DNA from: Parafrankia discariae
GTDB lineage: Bacteria; Actinomycetota; Actinomycetes; Frankiales; Frankiaceae
Reading direction: 5' to 3'
Length of the DNA: 64,000 nucleotides
NCBI RefSeq assembly: GCF_000373365.1
Contig: NZ_KB891219.1
Span: forward strand, 166,123-230,122
A program made the position numbers and the translations under genes. The notes beneath the pieces are model-generated. The model had not been told where the DNA came from. It did no database searches and worked only from the letters and a program-made list of their open reading frames with translations. Positions 1 through 10,207 of the stretch are shown here, one piece after another (the stretch's first letter is position 1; each line of letters starts with the position of its first letter).

Positions 1-149
1 ACCCGACCCGGTGCGGTGGCCTCCCGGCCCGGCGGGCCCGCCTGCGCCGGGGCGGCCGGCACGAGAAGTGCCGCGGTGAGTACCGAGGGCAACGCCGCGA
101 TCAGCAGAATTCTCGGCCGCCAGGTCGACGTGCCCCGCACCGCGCGCAT
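1..149 (-). CDS. Secreted protein, N-terminal fragment (cut by window edge)
   Basis: Reading leftward from an ATG at 147-149, the frame stays open to the window edge and gives about 49 residues. It begins MRAVRGTSTWRPR, then has a hydrophobic core of about 20 residues (ILLIAALPSVLTAALLVPAA) and a probable signal-peptidase site after APAQA. This is a classic Sec signal peptide. A purine-rich AAAGGA lies about 8 bases before the start. Nothing of the mature protein beyond a Gly/Pro-rich opening is visible, so its function cannot be stated. The frame is too short to be recognised by length alone; the case rests on the signal peptide and ribosome site. Confidence 0.6.
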   Translation of the reverse strand, partial: MRAVRGTSTWRPRILLIAALPSVLTAALLVPAAPAQAGPPGREATAPGR

Positions 150-791
150 ATTCAGTCCTTTCGGTTCCGCCAATCCGATTCTGGCGGTTTACCGCGGGTC
201 AACGGCGGTTCGTCGGACGTCTCATTCACGACAACGTGGCACTTTGTCGTTATTCGTGACACTTCGCCCGGCTGGGGACTGCCGGACGGGGTGCCTGGTC
301 GAGGGACACCACAGATGTCCAGGTACTGGCATCGGCCGGTGCGATGGGCACGTGGCGGCGGCCCCTGTGGGGCGGCCGTGAAGCAGTCTCCGGTGCCGAG
401 TGCCGGCGGGCAACACCCCACGCCGAGCGGCGACCCCACGTCGAGCGGCGACCATGGGCTTCGAGAGTCGCTGAACGCCGACACGTAACACCGGAGAAAA
501 CAATTGATGGCCCCAGTCCCGTCGCCCGCCAAAATTGCAGGGCCGACGCCCGTCAACCAGTATGTTTCAATAGAACAGCGTTGTTGCGAGTTGCCTGAGC
601 CAGTCCAGGTACTGCTGACACACCACGGATCAGCAGGCGCACCCCCGACGGGGTCGGGTTGTCGGGGCGGGGTGCGAGTCGTGTGAGTGAGCCCGGGTGC
701 TGGTGACGCAACTTGCTTCGGGTGGGCGTGCCCCGGCCGGCGGGGAGACGCCATGGCCGGCGGGGAGACGCTGTGGCTGCCGGCTGATGCC
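150..791. other. Intergenic region without a supported gene
   Basis: About 640 bases between two leftward genes. It is noticeably less GC-biased near 160-260 and 500-600 than its surroundings. It holds a 23-bp dyad (228-250), a small hairpin GCCCC-TGT-GGGGC near 360-372, and a short direct repeat CCGGCGGGGAGACGC around 735-770. Open frames on both strands here lack a ribosome site and any recognisable domain. Confidence 0.5.
228..250. promoter_or_regulatory. Inverted repeat upstream of the secreted-protein gene
   Basis: ACGACAA (228-234) and TTGTCGT (244-250) are perfect 7-base arms around a 9-base spacer. The dyad lies 79-101 bases upstream of the leftward start at 149. Its size and place suit a dimeric regulator site. 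Its role is inferred. Confidence 0.35.
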
Positions 792-1871
792 CTAGTCGAG
801 CGGGGGCACCCGGCAGTGCCACGTGAAGTACATGTACCCCGGGTTGATCCCGAGACGGTGCTCGGCCGCCCGGTCGGCGACGACCTTCAGGTCCTCGGCG
901 ATCACCGCGTCGAGCATTCCGGGGACGTCGAACTCCCGGGACCAGTCGGGCCAGAGGTTCTCGCCGGTCAGCGCGGCCTCGAGCATCGACGCGGTGCACA
1001 GCAGATCCGCCTCGAACCCGGCCTTGCGGAGCCGCTCGGTCAGATCGAACCCGAAGCGCCAGAAGACCGGAGTCCAGTCCATGTGGAACTCCGGTTCCGT
1101 CGGCGGCGCGGTCACCCCCTGGCCGACCGGGACCTGCAGGATGAGATGCCCGCCCGGGGCGATCACCCTGCGCAGCTCCGCCAGCGCACTGTCCGTGTCC
1201 GGAACGTGCTCGAGCACGTGCGAGCAGAGCATGACGTCCAGTGAGGCGTCCGGCAGGTCGATCGCCTGCAGATCGAGCCGGATGCTGCCGCGGTGCGCGC
1301 GCATGTCCAGATCGGACGTCCGGTAGAAGAACCAGCTGGACATCGCCGAGCGGTAGTCCTCGCCGAGGCGCGGACTGCACTCGATGACCCGGAGCGCGGG
1401 ATTGAGGTCCACCGACCGGGACAGGCACCAGTGCATGAACCGGTCACGTCCGTTGGCACCGCAGGACGGGCACAGCGACATCTCCACATGGCCGGCGAGA
1501 TCGAACTCCTCGCCATGCCACCGGCAGATGTTGCAGGTCACCGGTCCCTCGTCGTTGAGCGGCACCCACGGTGGGATCTCCGGGTCCGGCACCGGGCGAC
1601 GCTCGCCGCCGAGGACCTCGGAACCGTCGAGGCCGGGGGTCCCGACCGCCGGGGCAGCCTCGTCCGTCAGTACCTCGCCGAGGTCCGCTGCCTCCGCCGG
1701 ACGCAACGCGGCCCGCCCGGCCCGGCCGGCCACCCGGTAGGCCGCGCCGGCCGCGCGCCGCACGGCCGCCCGCGGGTCCTCCGGGAGTAGACCGTTCACG
1801 CGCCTGGCCACGAAGTCCGCCGGTCCCCGGCCGCCGCCGGCCCGGTACATGCCGGCCACCCCATGCTCCAT
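792..1871 (-). CDS. SAM-dependent methyltransferase with N-terminal Cys4 module
   Basis: The protein has 359 residues, starting at ATG 1871 with AGGGGG about 9 bases upstream. Residues 1-105 are Arg/Ala-rich and variable. Residues 111-140 hold two CxxC pairs (C113/C116 and C134/C137), the pattern of a structural zinc site. The class I methyltransferase core follows at about 160-260, with an acidic-loop segment near 200 and [13 protein letters not shown] at 211-223, typical of Methyltransf_11/UbiE-like enzymes. The tail ends in a conserved-looking [11 protein letters not shown]. The substrate is unknown; the zinc module recalls methyltransferases of sugars or cell-surface glycans in polysaccharide loci, but none is adjacent. 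The frame stays open far upstream, but the upstream part is a low-complexity shadow. Confidence 0.8.
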   Translation of the reverse strand: MEHGVAGMYRAGGGRGPADFVARRVNGLLPEDPRAAVRRAAGAAYRVAGRAGRAALRPAEAADLGEVLTDEAAPAVGTPGLDGSEVLGGERRPVPDPEIPPWVPLNDEGPVTCNICRWHGEEFDLAGHVEMSLCPSCGANGRDRFMHWCLSRSVDLNPALRVIECSPRLGEDYRSAMSSWFFYRTSDLDMRAHRGSIRLDLQAIDLPDASLDVMLCSHVLEHVPDTDSALAELRRVIAPGGHLILQVPVGQGVTAPPTEPEFHMDWTPVFWRFGFDLTERLRKAGFEADLLCTASMLEAALTGENLWPDWSREFDVPGMLDAVIAEDLKVVADRAAEHRLGINPGYMYFTWHCRVPPLD

Positions 1872-2204
1872 GTCCGTGTGCCCCCTGTCGACGTTGCCGC
1901 TGCGTCCTCGCCCGGGCAGGTGACGGGCCCCCTCACCCCGCGAGGGGATGCCACGTCCCGCGCCGCCCGCCCCGAAATCCGCGTGCGCCCGGTCGAGACC
2001 CGGTGGCTCGATCGACGCCCGCCCACCCGTCGGCGCCTCCCTCGGCCTCCATCCGGTGTTCTCCCCGGTCGCTGCGGGTGAGGAACGCGGGGGAGACGCG
2101 GGGGTCGCGTGGACATGTGTTCCGGGCTGGCGGCAAGACACCCACATCATCGCTCTTCGGGTTGAGACCCCTCGAAACTGGTCGGCGTTCTGGCCCGAAT
2201 GTGT

Positions 2205-2223
2205 CATCCGGGTAACCGGGATG
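2205..2223. promoter_or_regulatory. 19-bp near-palindrome, possible operator
   Basis: CATCC (2205-2209) and GGATG (2219-2223) flank the central GGTAACC (2211-2217), giving an almost symmetric 19-bp site in the divergent gap. It lies 334 bases from the methyltransferase start and about 400 from the lipoprotein start. The role is inferred. Confidence 0.25.
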
Positions 2224-2424
2224 GTCGCCGTCCGCACGCCGCCTCGGGGCTGTCCGCGGGTCGTCCGCCGTTTGGCTCGCCAGCTGTGTCCAGGCCGCCT
2301 GTCGCTCCTGCCCCGCGGTATCGCCACAGGTCCGTCCGTGGTCCGCTCGGACTGACAGCCTGGCGTGCCCACGTTCGCTGTGGCAGAGTGATCGCCGCTG
2401 CACCTTTTTGTCAGATTTTGCGGC

Positions 2425-2532
2425 GGTCCGTCGGGCGGTAACGGTCTGTCGGATGACAGCGGTCTGTCGGATGACAGCGGTCTGTCAGGTAGCGGCGATC
2501 CGTCGGGCGGCGGCGGTTCATCGGCGAGCCGA
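2425..2532. repeat. Six degenerate 18-bp tandem repeats
   Basis: Units are in phase at 2425, 2443, 2461, 2479, 2497 and 2515. Units two and three are identical (GGTCTGTCGGATGACAGC); the outer ones diverge progressively. Each unit contains a TGTCGGATGACA-like partial dyad. The array ends about 90 bases before the lipoprotein start. A multiple of three bases would also allow it to lie in a reading frame, but no credible gene covers it. Confidence 0.75.
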
Positions 2533-2623
2533 GGCTGCCAGCGGGCCGGATCTCCGGCACGGCGCCACCGACGGAACAGCGGTTCACGGAAGGGCATCAG
2601 GGGGGCAAGGCAAGGAGAGATCC

Positions 2624-3823
2624 ATGCGCAGGGTCGGCGTGACCGTTTACGACGCCGGGGAACGGCGACGCACCGCGAACAGCGCGGCAACCGCGTTCGC
2701 GTTCGGGTCCGGGGTGCGGACACATCGGGCGGGTTCGGAAGCCGGCATGCCACAGGCGCCGATCATGCGGCGGACGCCGAGCATGCTCAGGCTGCTGTCG
2801 ATGGCGTTGCTGGCGGTGGTGGCGCTCGTGGGCTGCGTGACTCCCGTCCATGGCGGAGGAGGTGGCCCCGCGCCGACGGCCAGTGCGGCTCCCGGCCCCG
2901 CCGCTCCGACGGGATCGCCATCCGCCGGCCCCAGCCCGGCTCCGGGCCCGAGCTCGGCTCCGAACCCCGGCCTCACCCCGGTTCCGACTCCCAGCTCGGC
3001 CCCGGTGACCACCCTGCCGGGGGCCACGCCAAGCGTCGCCGCGCCGGTGCCCACGACCCCCGGGTCGACCGACCCGCCTGTCGGGACGGTCGCGAAGGGC
3101 GCGAGCACCTGGTATTTCGACAAGATCGCACCGTCGATGACGGACGCCGGCGTCTCGTGGTTCTACACCTGGGGGGCCGCGCCGGAGCGGATCGCGGCCC
3201 CGGCGGGAGTCGAGTTCGTTCCGATGATCTGGGGGCCGGGCTCGGTCACCCCGCAGACCCTCGCGACGGTGAAGGCCAACGGCCACACGCTGCTCGGTTT
3301 CAACGAGCCTGACCTCCGCGGCCAGGCGGACATGCCGGTCCAGACCGCGCTCGATCTGTGGCCGCAGCTGCAGGCCACCGGAATGCGCCTGGGCAGCCCG
3401 GCGCCCGCTGCCGGCGCCGCGGACCCGAACAGTTGGTTCGGCCAGTTCATGGTCGGTGCGGCCCAACGGGGCTACAAGGTCGACTTCATCGCGCTGCACT
3501 GGTACGGCGGCGACTTCGACCCCACCCGGGCGACCAGTCAGCTCCGCTCCTACATCCAGGACGTGTACGACCGATACCACCTGCCGATCTGGCTGACCGA
3601 GTACAGCCTGATGAACTTCTCGACCTCCCCCGCGACGGTCCCGAGCCCCGAGGGCCAGGCGGCGTTCGTCACCGCCTCCACCGCGATGCTCGAGAGCCTC
3701 CCGTTCGTCGAGCGGTACGCGTGGTTCGCGTTTCCCGCCAATCCCGACAGCCGGACCGGCCTGTATGACGAGTCAGGCCGGCCGACCCCGGCTGGTGTCG
3801 CCTATCGAGCGGCCGGCCGCTGA
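2624..3823 (+). CDS. GH128-type secreted glycoside hydrolase (lipoprotein)
   Basis: The protein has 399 residues; AAGGAGAGA (2612-2620) fixes the ATG at 2624. Residues 54-70 form the signal core ending in a lipobox (VALVG then Cys71), so it is probably membrane-anchored outside the cell. A Pro/Ser/Ala/Thr-rich linker spans about 80-155. Residues 160-398 match the Glyco_hydro_cc (Asl1-like, GH128) fold. GFNEPD places a likely acid/base at Glu228, and WLTEYS places the second carboxylate at Glu326. GH128 members are endo-beta-1,3-glucanases, so glucan of fungal or plant origin is a likely substrate. The 46-residue stretch before the signal core is unusually long; an internal start near Met49 is possible. 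Confidence 0.82.
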   Translation: MRRVGVTVYDAGERRRTANSAATAFAFGSGVRTHRAGSEAGMPQAPIMRRTPSMLRLLSMALLAVVALVGCVTPVHGGGGGPAPTASAAPGPAAPTGSPSAGPSPAPGPSSAPNPGLTPVPTPSSAPVTTLPGATPSVAAPVPTTPGSTDPPVGTVAKGASTWYFDKIAPSMTDAGVSWFYTWGAAPERIAAPAGVEFVPMIWGPGSVTPQTLATVKANGHTLLGFNEPDLRGQADMPVQTALDLWPQLQATGMRLGSPAPAAGAADPNSWFGQFMVGAAQRGYKVDFIALHWYGGDFDPTRATSQLRSYIQDVYDRYHLPIWLTEYSLMNFSTSPATVPSPEGQAAFVTASTAMLESLPFVERYAWFAFPANPDSRTGLYDESGRPTPAGVAYRAAGR

Positions 3824-3840
3824 TCTCCGGTTGGCCGGCC
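3811..3840. terminator. Convergent hairpin after the GH128 gene
   Basis: GGCCGGCC at 3811-3818 and again at 3833-3840 (a self-complementary octamer) can pair across a 14-base loop. It spans the end of the rightward glycosidase gene and lies 19 bases beyond the stop of the leftward pirin gene. There is no T-run, as is usual for actinomycete terminators. Confidence 0.4.
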
Positions 3841-3858
3841 GGCCGATGACACGCGGCG

Positions 3859-4632
3859 TCAGACGGACAGGCTGGCGTGCATCTCCCACACCATGACCTC
3901 GGCGGGCTCGTCGGCCGTGATCCGCTGACCGCCCACCGCGGTGAACCTGACAGCGTCGCCCTCGTGCAGCTGCCCCGCGCCTTCGAGCGTCACCTCTCCT
4001 CTCGCGACGAACAGGTGCAGGTAAGGCGCGTCGGGCAGCTCGACGCTCTGCCCGACGCCGAGCCTGGCGACGTGCAGCGCCGCGTGCCGGTTCTTGATCC
4101 GGATGGCGGCGGCGCCGTCGTGCCGTTCCATCCCGGACGCGACCGTGACAAGGCCACCCCGGAGCAACTCGTCGTCGATCTCGAGCTGTTCGTAGCCGGG
4201 GGCGATCCCGTTCTCGTCCGGCACAACCCACATCTGAACGAAGTGGACGGGTTCGTCGTGCGGCTCGCCGCCACCGCGCAGCCGCCACGAGTCGTTCTTC
4301 TCGGAGTGCAGGATGCCTCGGCCGGCGCTCATCCGCTGGGCCAGCCCGGGGTAGATCACACCCGAGTTGCCGGTCGAGTCCTGGTGGACGAGAGAGCCTC
4401 GCAGGACCCAGGTGACGATCTCCATGTCACGGTGCGGGTGGGTCTCGAAGCCCGTGCCTGCGCGCACGGTGTCGTCGTTGTTGACCAGAAGCAGTCCGTG
4501 ATGGGTGTTGGACGGATCGTAGTGGTGGCCGAATGAGAAGGAGTGCTTGGAGTCAAGCCAGTCGATCTTTGTCTTGGGGCGCTCGTCCGCGCGGCGGATG
4601 TCGACCTTCGACCGCTGTGCCATGTCGGCCAT
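3859..4632 (-). CDS. Pirin family protein (quercetin 2,3-dioxygenase-like)
   Basis: The protein has 257 residues from ATG 4632, preceded by AAGGGG. It is a bicupin of the pirin/YhhW family, cytoplasmic. The metal ligands of the N-terminal cupin are present: the two His of THPHRDMEIV, then His and Glu of GILHSE. The second, degenerate cupin occupies roughly the last 90 residues. Bacterial pirins bind Fe(II); some cleave quercetin and others bind metabolic enzymes, so the true role here is open. It is transcribed divergently from a MarR gene 36 bases away, a common pairing in which the MarR protein controls the pirin gene. A GTG/ATG further upstream would run into the MarR start and is less likely. 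Confidence 0.88.
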   Translation of the reverse strand: MADMAQRSKVDIRRADERPKTKIDWLDSKHSFSFGHHYDPSNTHHGLLLVNNDDTVRAGTGFETHPHRDMEIVTWVLRGSLVHQDSTGNSGVIYPGLAQRMSAGRGILHSEKNDSWRLRGGGEPHDEPVHFVQMWVVPDENGIAPGYEQLEIDDELLRGGLVTVASGMERHDGAAAIRIKNRHAALHVARLGVGQSVELPDAPYLHLFVARGEVTLEGAGQLHEGDAVRFTAVGGQRITADEPAEVMVWEMHASLSV

Positions 4633-4652
4633 GGTGGCCCCTTCCCGTCTCC

Positions 4653-4683
4653 ATGACGCATCATTAAGGTGCATGACGTGTCA
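4653..4683. promoter_or_regulatory. Paired operator-like repeats between pirin and MarR genes
   Basis: ATGACGCATCA (4653-4663) and ATGACGTGTCA (4673-4683) are direct repeats of a half-palindromic TGACGnnTCA box, offset by 20 bases, close to two helical turns. They sit in the 36-base divergent gap and overlap the start of the MarR gene. They are good candidates for autoregulation by the MarR protein. Confidence 0.45.
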
Positions 4684-5250
4684 ATCAGATCCCGGGGTGA
4701 CGCATTCCCGACCCCGCTGCCCGAGGTCCCGCCGCCTGTCGCACCCTCGCCAACGGGTGCCGCGTCCTCGCCCGTGAGCGCCGCGCCCTGGCTGAATCAG
4801 CGGGAGCAGCGTGCCTGGCGGCATTACCTGCTCATGACCAGCCAGCTCACCGTGCGTATGAACCGTCAGCTCGCCGCCGAGGCGGGGATCTCGCTTGCCG
4901 ACTACGACGTTCTTGTCCGGCTCACCGACACCCCCGAGGGGCGGCTGCGGGTGACCAAGCTGGCCAGGGAGCTGTCGTGGGAGCAGAGCAGGCTGTCCCA
5001 CCACGTCGCCCGGATGCAGCGACGTGGCCTCGTGGCCCGGGAGGAGTGCGCCGACGACGGCCGTGGCGCCCTCGTCGTGCTTACGGAGCGTGGCCGAGCC
5101 ATGATCGAACACGCGGCTCCCGCTCATGTCGCCTTCGTCCGTGAGCGTGTGTTCGACGTGCTCACGGAAGCCCAGGTCGACGCCCTCGACGCGATCGCCA
5201 CCTCAGTACTGACGCGACTCGCCGCGGATGACCACCCCTCCGCCACCTGA
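4669..5250 (+). CDS. MarR family transcriptional regulator
   Basis: The frame gives up to 193 residues from GTG 4669. A shorter start at the GTG near 4774 (reading SAAPWLNQREQ) would remove a Pro/Ser-rich leader of about 35 residues and fits typical MarR length better; neither has a strong ribosome site. The winged-helix core lies at about 65-150: LADYDVLVRLT, then the recognition helix SRLSHHVARMQRRGLVARE, and the wing DDGRGALVVLT. Such proteins act as dimers that leave DNA when bound to aromatic ligands or when oxidised. Divergent from the pirin gene, which it probably controls together with its own promoter. Confidence 0.85.
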   Translation: MHDVSIRSRGDAFPTPLPEVPPPVAPSPTGAASSPVSAAPWLNQREQRAWRHYLLMTSQLTVRMNRQLAAEAGISLADYDVLVRLTDTPEGRLRVTKLARELSWEQSRLSHHVARMQRRGLVAREECADDGRGALVVLTERGRAMIEHAAPAHVAFVRERVFDVLTEAQVDALDAIATSVLTRLAADDHPSAT

Positions 5251-5350
5251 CCCTCCGCCACCACCGGACTGACCAGCTACACAGGGCCCCGGGCGTCCAG
5301 GCCGGCTCCCGCCGCCGTGCGAAGTGTGGCGACCGAGTGAGTCTGGGCTG

Positions 5351-6628
5351 TCACTCGACCGCCACGGTTCCGCGGCTGCGGGCCGGCCTCGGCTGCTGGC
5401 CGGGTGATTCGGGGCGGAGGCCGACACCGACCGCATGCGCGAGTGCGTGCTGGGCGGCCGGCAGCCGGGCGATGAGCCGGACCGGCAGGGGCGGCGTGAC
5501 GGGCCTGCCGCCGGCCTCCAACGTCGGGCGCAGCAGTCCTCGTTGCACCGCCCGCTGCGCGAGCTGGGTGAGGACGGTCGGTGGTGTACGGCGCCGCTGC
5601 ACCGCGGCCAGGTACCTGGCCGATGGCGCCGTTGCGGTGCCCTGGCCGGTGCGAAGGGGTGCACGCAGGATGCGTGCCGCCGCGACCGCGTCCTGGATCG
5701 CCAGATTGATGCCGACCCCGCCGACAGGCGACATCGCGTGGGCAGCGTCCCCGACGAGAAGTGCGCCGGGAGCGTGCCAGCGCCGCACCCGGTTGATCTG
5801 CACCGTGAGCAGACGGACGTCCTCCCAGCTCCTGATCCCGTCGACTCGGTCGGCGAGCTCAGGAGCAAGCGTCGCGACGTTCTGGCGAAGGCGGTCGAGC
5901 CCCTGCGCGCGGACGGCCTCGAACCCGTTTTTGCGGATCAGGTAGGCGGCCTGCCAGTAGCTGCCCCGGTCGATGCGGATCAGCATCCGTCCTGGGCCGA
6001 CCAGGCCGCCGAGGCCATCCCCGTCACTCGCCCGGCGGGGGAGCCGGAACCACAGCACGTCCATCGGGGCGCCGAAACGCCGCAGCGGCAGGCCGAGCGA
6101 CGCGCGGACGACGGATCCGCGGCCGTCGGCGCCGACCGTGAGTCGCGCCCGTACGATCCGGCGGCCCTGGGCGGTCCGGGCCTCGACGCCCACCACCCGA
6201 TCGCCATCCCGGACAAGGCCGGTCACCTCATGCTCACGCAGCAGCGTGAAGGCTGGAAGGTCGGCGCCGGCCCGCGCGAGCATCTCCAGCAGATCCCACT
6301 GCGGGACGAAGTACACGTAGGGATGCCGCACCCGCAGCCGGGAGAAGTCGGCGATCTGGTAGGTCCCGTCGGCGAAGGTGAAACTCAGCTCGGTGACCCG
6401 GCGTCCGGGCAGGTCGCGCACGCGTTCGCCAAGGCCGATCGAGTCCAGCAGATCGAGCGTGGACGGGTGCACGGTGTCACCGCGGAAGTCGCGCAGGAAA
6501 TCGGCGTGCTTCTCCAACACGCAGGTCCTGAGTCCATCCCGGGCGAGCAACAGACCGAGCATCATCCCGGCCGGGCCTGCGCCCACCACACACACGTCGA
6601 ACACGGGGTCCGCGGCGTCAGGCGTCAT
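5351..6628 (-). CDS. FAD-dependent monooxygenase (PHBH/UbiH type)
   Basis: The protein has 425 residues. It carries all three class A flavoprotein monooxygenase signatures: GAGPAG in the Rossmann loop near residue 16, GADGRGS at 166-172, and GDAAHAMSP at 293-301. The reaction would be NAD(P)H-dependent hydroxylation of an aromatic or polyketide-like substrate; the closest general type is the family that includes 2-polyprenyl-6-methoxyphenol hydroxylase. The C-terminal 25 residues are basic and irregular. It follows the FtsH paralogue by 48 bases on the same strand and may be cotranscribed, though no functional link is known. No partner oxidoreductase is needed for this class. Confidence 0.88.
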   Translation of the reverse strand: MTPDAADPVFDVCVVGAGPAGMMLGLLLARDGLRTCVLEKHADFLRDFRGDTVHPSTLDLLDSIGLGERVRDLPGRRVTELSFTFADGTYQIADFSRLRVRHPYVYFVPQWDLLEMLARAGADLPAFTLLREHEVTGLVRDGDRVVGVEARTAQGRRIVRARLTVGADGRGSVVRASLGLPLRRFGAPMDVLWFRLPRRASDGDGLGGLVGPGRMLIRIDRGSYWQAAYLIRKNGFEAVRAQGLDRLRQNVATLAPELADRVDGIRSWEDVRLLTVQINRVRRWHAPGALLVGDAAHAMSPVGGVGINLAIQDAVAAARILRAPLRTGQGTATAPSARYLAAVQRRRTPPTVLTQLAQRAVQRGLLRPTLEAGGRPVTPPLPVRLIARLPAAQHALAHAVGVGLRPESPGQQPRPARSRGTVAVE

Positions 6629-6676
6629 ACGGGTGCAGTACCCACCGCCGCGGGACCCGAGCGCGGGCCAGGAAGA

Positions 6677-8656
<1,980 letters not shown>

Positions 8657-8804
8657 GGTCTGCTCCTGGCGTCCGCGGATCGGTCCGGGTACCGGCTGCT
8701 GAGAGCCGGCGAATTGACGCCCATTCGCCCTTTCTACCAGCGTTTTCTGTCGCGATGTATCGGGCCGTGGCGGCCGTCCCGTGGCGGGGACGCGCCGTGC
8801 CGGC

Positions 8805-9704
8805 TCAGGCCGGGACGGTGCCGCACGCCGCCATCGAGGCGCCTCGGTATCCGTTCAGGAAGGCCTCGCGTCGCTGGTCCGCCGAGCCGTGGGTCCACGA
8901 CTCCGGGTCGACGCGGCCACCCGCGGAGGCCTGGATCCGGTCGTCGCCCACGGCTTCGGCCGCCCGGAGCGCCTCGCCGAGTTCGGTTTCGTTGATCGTG
9001 ACGTTGCCGGCGGAGTTCGCCAGCGTGCTCCACACCCCGGCGTAACAGTCGGCCTGCAGCTCGAGCTGCACCGACAGCGCGTTGCGTCGGGACGGGTCGG
9101 CGTCCTGCGCCTCGCGCAGCCGCTGCTCGGTCCCGGTGATCGTCTGGATGTGATGCCCGACCTCGTGCGCGACGATGTAGGCCTGCGCGTAACGGCCCTG
9201 TGCCCCGAACTCCCGCTGGAGCTGTTCGAGGAACCCGAGATCGATGAACACCCGTCGGTCGGGCGGGCAGTAGAAGGGCCCGACCTCCGCGGACGCCGTT
9301 CCGCATCCGGTCGAGACCGCGTCGGAGAAGTAGACCAGCCGCGGGTCGGGGTACTGCTGGCCGGCCTGGGCGAACTGCGCTGTCCAGACCTCGTTCACCT
9401 CGTTGAAGACCTTGAGGACGAAGCAGTCGTCGTACTGGTCCAGCGCGCCGTCGGTGTTGCAGCGGGTGGCGATGTCGCCGCCCGCCGTGCCCTGTCCGGT
9501 GCCCGGCTGCGCACCCCCCGATCCGTCGATGCCGGTTCCGTTCGCGCCCGACCCGTCGCCGCCGCCGAGCACGGCCACCACCAGGTAGATGAGCAGGCCG
9601 ACCAGTCCGGCGCCCCCGCCGCCGATGACGGCGCCGCGGCCCAGGCCGCCGCCGCGCCTGTCCTCGAGCTGGGACGTGTCGACCGACGAATCGTCGAACC
9701 GCAT
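8805..9704 (-). CDS. YpfJ-type neutral zinc metallopeptidase
   Basis: The protein has 299 residues; GAGAGG precedes ATG 9704, and the open frame further upstream is not needed. The opening RFDDS and a Gly-rich stretch are the usual start of the Zn_peptidase_2 (PF04228, YpfJ) family. One TM segment lies at about 27-47, followed by a Gly-rich linker, four Cys, and the zinc motif HEVGHH at 180-185. The Glu of LELQADCYAGVW is the likely third ligand. Orientation places the protease domain outside the membrane. Family function is poorly known. It stands 148 bases before the FtsH gene, so two membrane proteases are neighbours here. Confidence 0.9.
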   Translation of the reverse strand: MRFDDSSVDTSQLEDRRGGGLGRGAVIGGGGAGLVGLLIYLVVAVLGGGDGSGANGTGIDGSGGAQPGTGQGTAGGDIATRCNTDGALDQYDDCFVLKVFNEVNEVWTAQFAQAGQQYPDPRLVYFSDAVSTGCGTASAEVGPFYCPPDRRVFIDLGFLEQLQREFGAQGRYAQAYIVAHEVGHHIQTITGTEQRLREAQDADPSRRNALSVQLELQADCYAGVWSTLANSAGNVTINETELGEALRAAEAVGDDRIQASAGGRVDPESWTHGSADQRREAFLNGYRGASMAACGTVPA

Positions 9705-9751
9705 GGCCTGCCTCTCGACGCGCCTCGTGGATACCGTCCGGGAGCAGACGT

Positions 9752-9764
9752 CATATGGGATATG
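9752..9764. promoter_or_regulatory. Short palindrome upstream of the metallopeptidase gene
   Basis: CATAT-GGG-ATATG is a perfect 5-base dyad in a locally AT-rich patch, 48-60 bases upstream of the start at 9704. It may be an operator or overlap a -10/-35 region. Inference only. Confidence 0.3.
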
Positions 9765-9806
9765 TCCACGATGTGGCAAGGGCGAACATCGGGACGGCCT
9801 ACGGGT

Positions 9807-10070
9807 TCAGCGCTCGAGGCGGGCCCGTACCTCCGGCCGGCGCAGCGGTGGCAGGGCCGCGGGCGGCTGGCGGCGTGCGGGCAGCTCCCCGAGCAGACGG
9901 TGGACGCTCGCGGACACCTCGGCCACCGCCGCCTCGAAGGCCTCGGCTGCGGCGGGCGGCGGCTGGCGAACGCCGCTCACCTTCCGGACGAACTGCCGAG
10001 CGGCCGCCTCGATCTCCTCGTCGGTCGCCGGGGGCTCGAGTCCGCGCAGTTCAGTGATACTGCGACACAT
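9807..10070 (-). CDS. DUF2277 domain-containing protein
   Basis: The protein has 87 residues from ATG 10070. It begins MCRSITELRGLEPPATDEEI and continues with AARQFVRKVSGVRQP, which is the DUF2277 pattern (Cys2, EPPAT, FVRKVSG). Family length is about 85-90, so this is complete. Its function is unknown; the invariant Cys2 and the basic helix are the main landmarks. It lies between the PhzF-like and YpfJ-like genes on the same strand, with gaps of 137 and 102 bases. Confidence 0.85.
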   Translation of the reverse strand: MCRSITELRGLEPPATDEEIEAAARQFVRKVSGVRQPPPAAAEAFEAAVAEVSASVHRLLGELPARRQPPAALPPLRRPEVRARLER

Positions 10071-10207
10071 GACTCCACGGTAGGTCCCGTCCGGTGCCGT
10101 CCCGGCGACGTGTCCCGGGCTCGCGTGCCCGGGGCACGCGGGTCCGGAACAGGCGTGACCGCGGCCTGTGCGCGGGTGTCTCCGGTGCAGGGCGGGGGTG
10201 GTGCCTG

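Larger units (their letters stand above)
1872..2623. other. Divergent intergenic region
   Basis: About 750 bases between the leftward methyltransferase and the rightward lipoprotein. It contains an 18-bp tandem repeat (2425-2532) and a near-perfect dyad at 2205-2223. Long frames on both strands run through it but have no ribosome site or domain. The promoters of both flanking genes are expected here. Confidence 0.5.

Noticed and set aside
550-690. AT-richer stretch as a possible transposase or integrase remnant
   Set aside because: The minus-strand translation (reading GVRLLIRGVSAVPGLAQ and onward) has no catalytic motif, and no terminal inverted repeats or target duplication were found.
2425-2532. 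Regular 18-bp repeats as a possible CRISPR array
   Set aside because: Units are directly adjacent with no spacers and they degrade towards both ends; no cas genes are near.
1872-2753. N-terminal extension of the methyltransferase to give 653 residues
   Set aside because: The extension is low-complexity and includes the tandem repeat, whereas ATG 1871 has a good ribosome site directly before the natural protein start.
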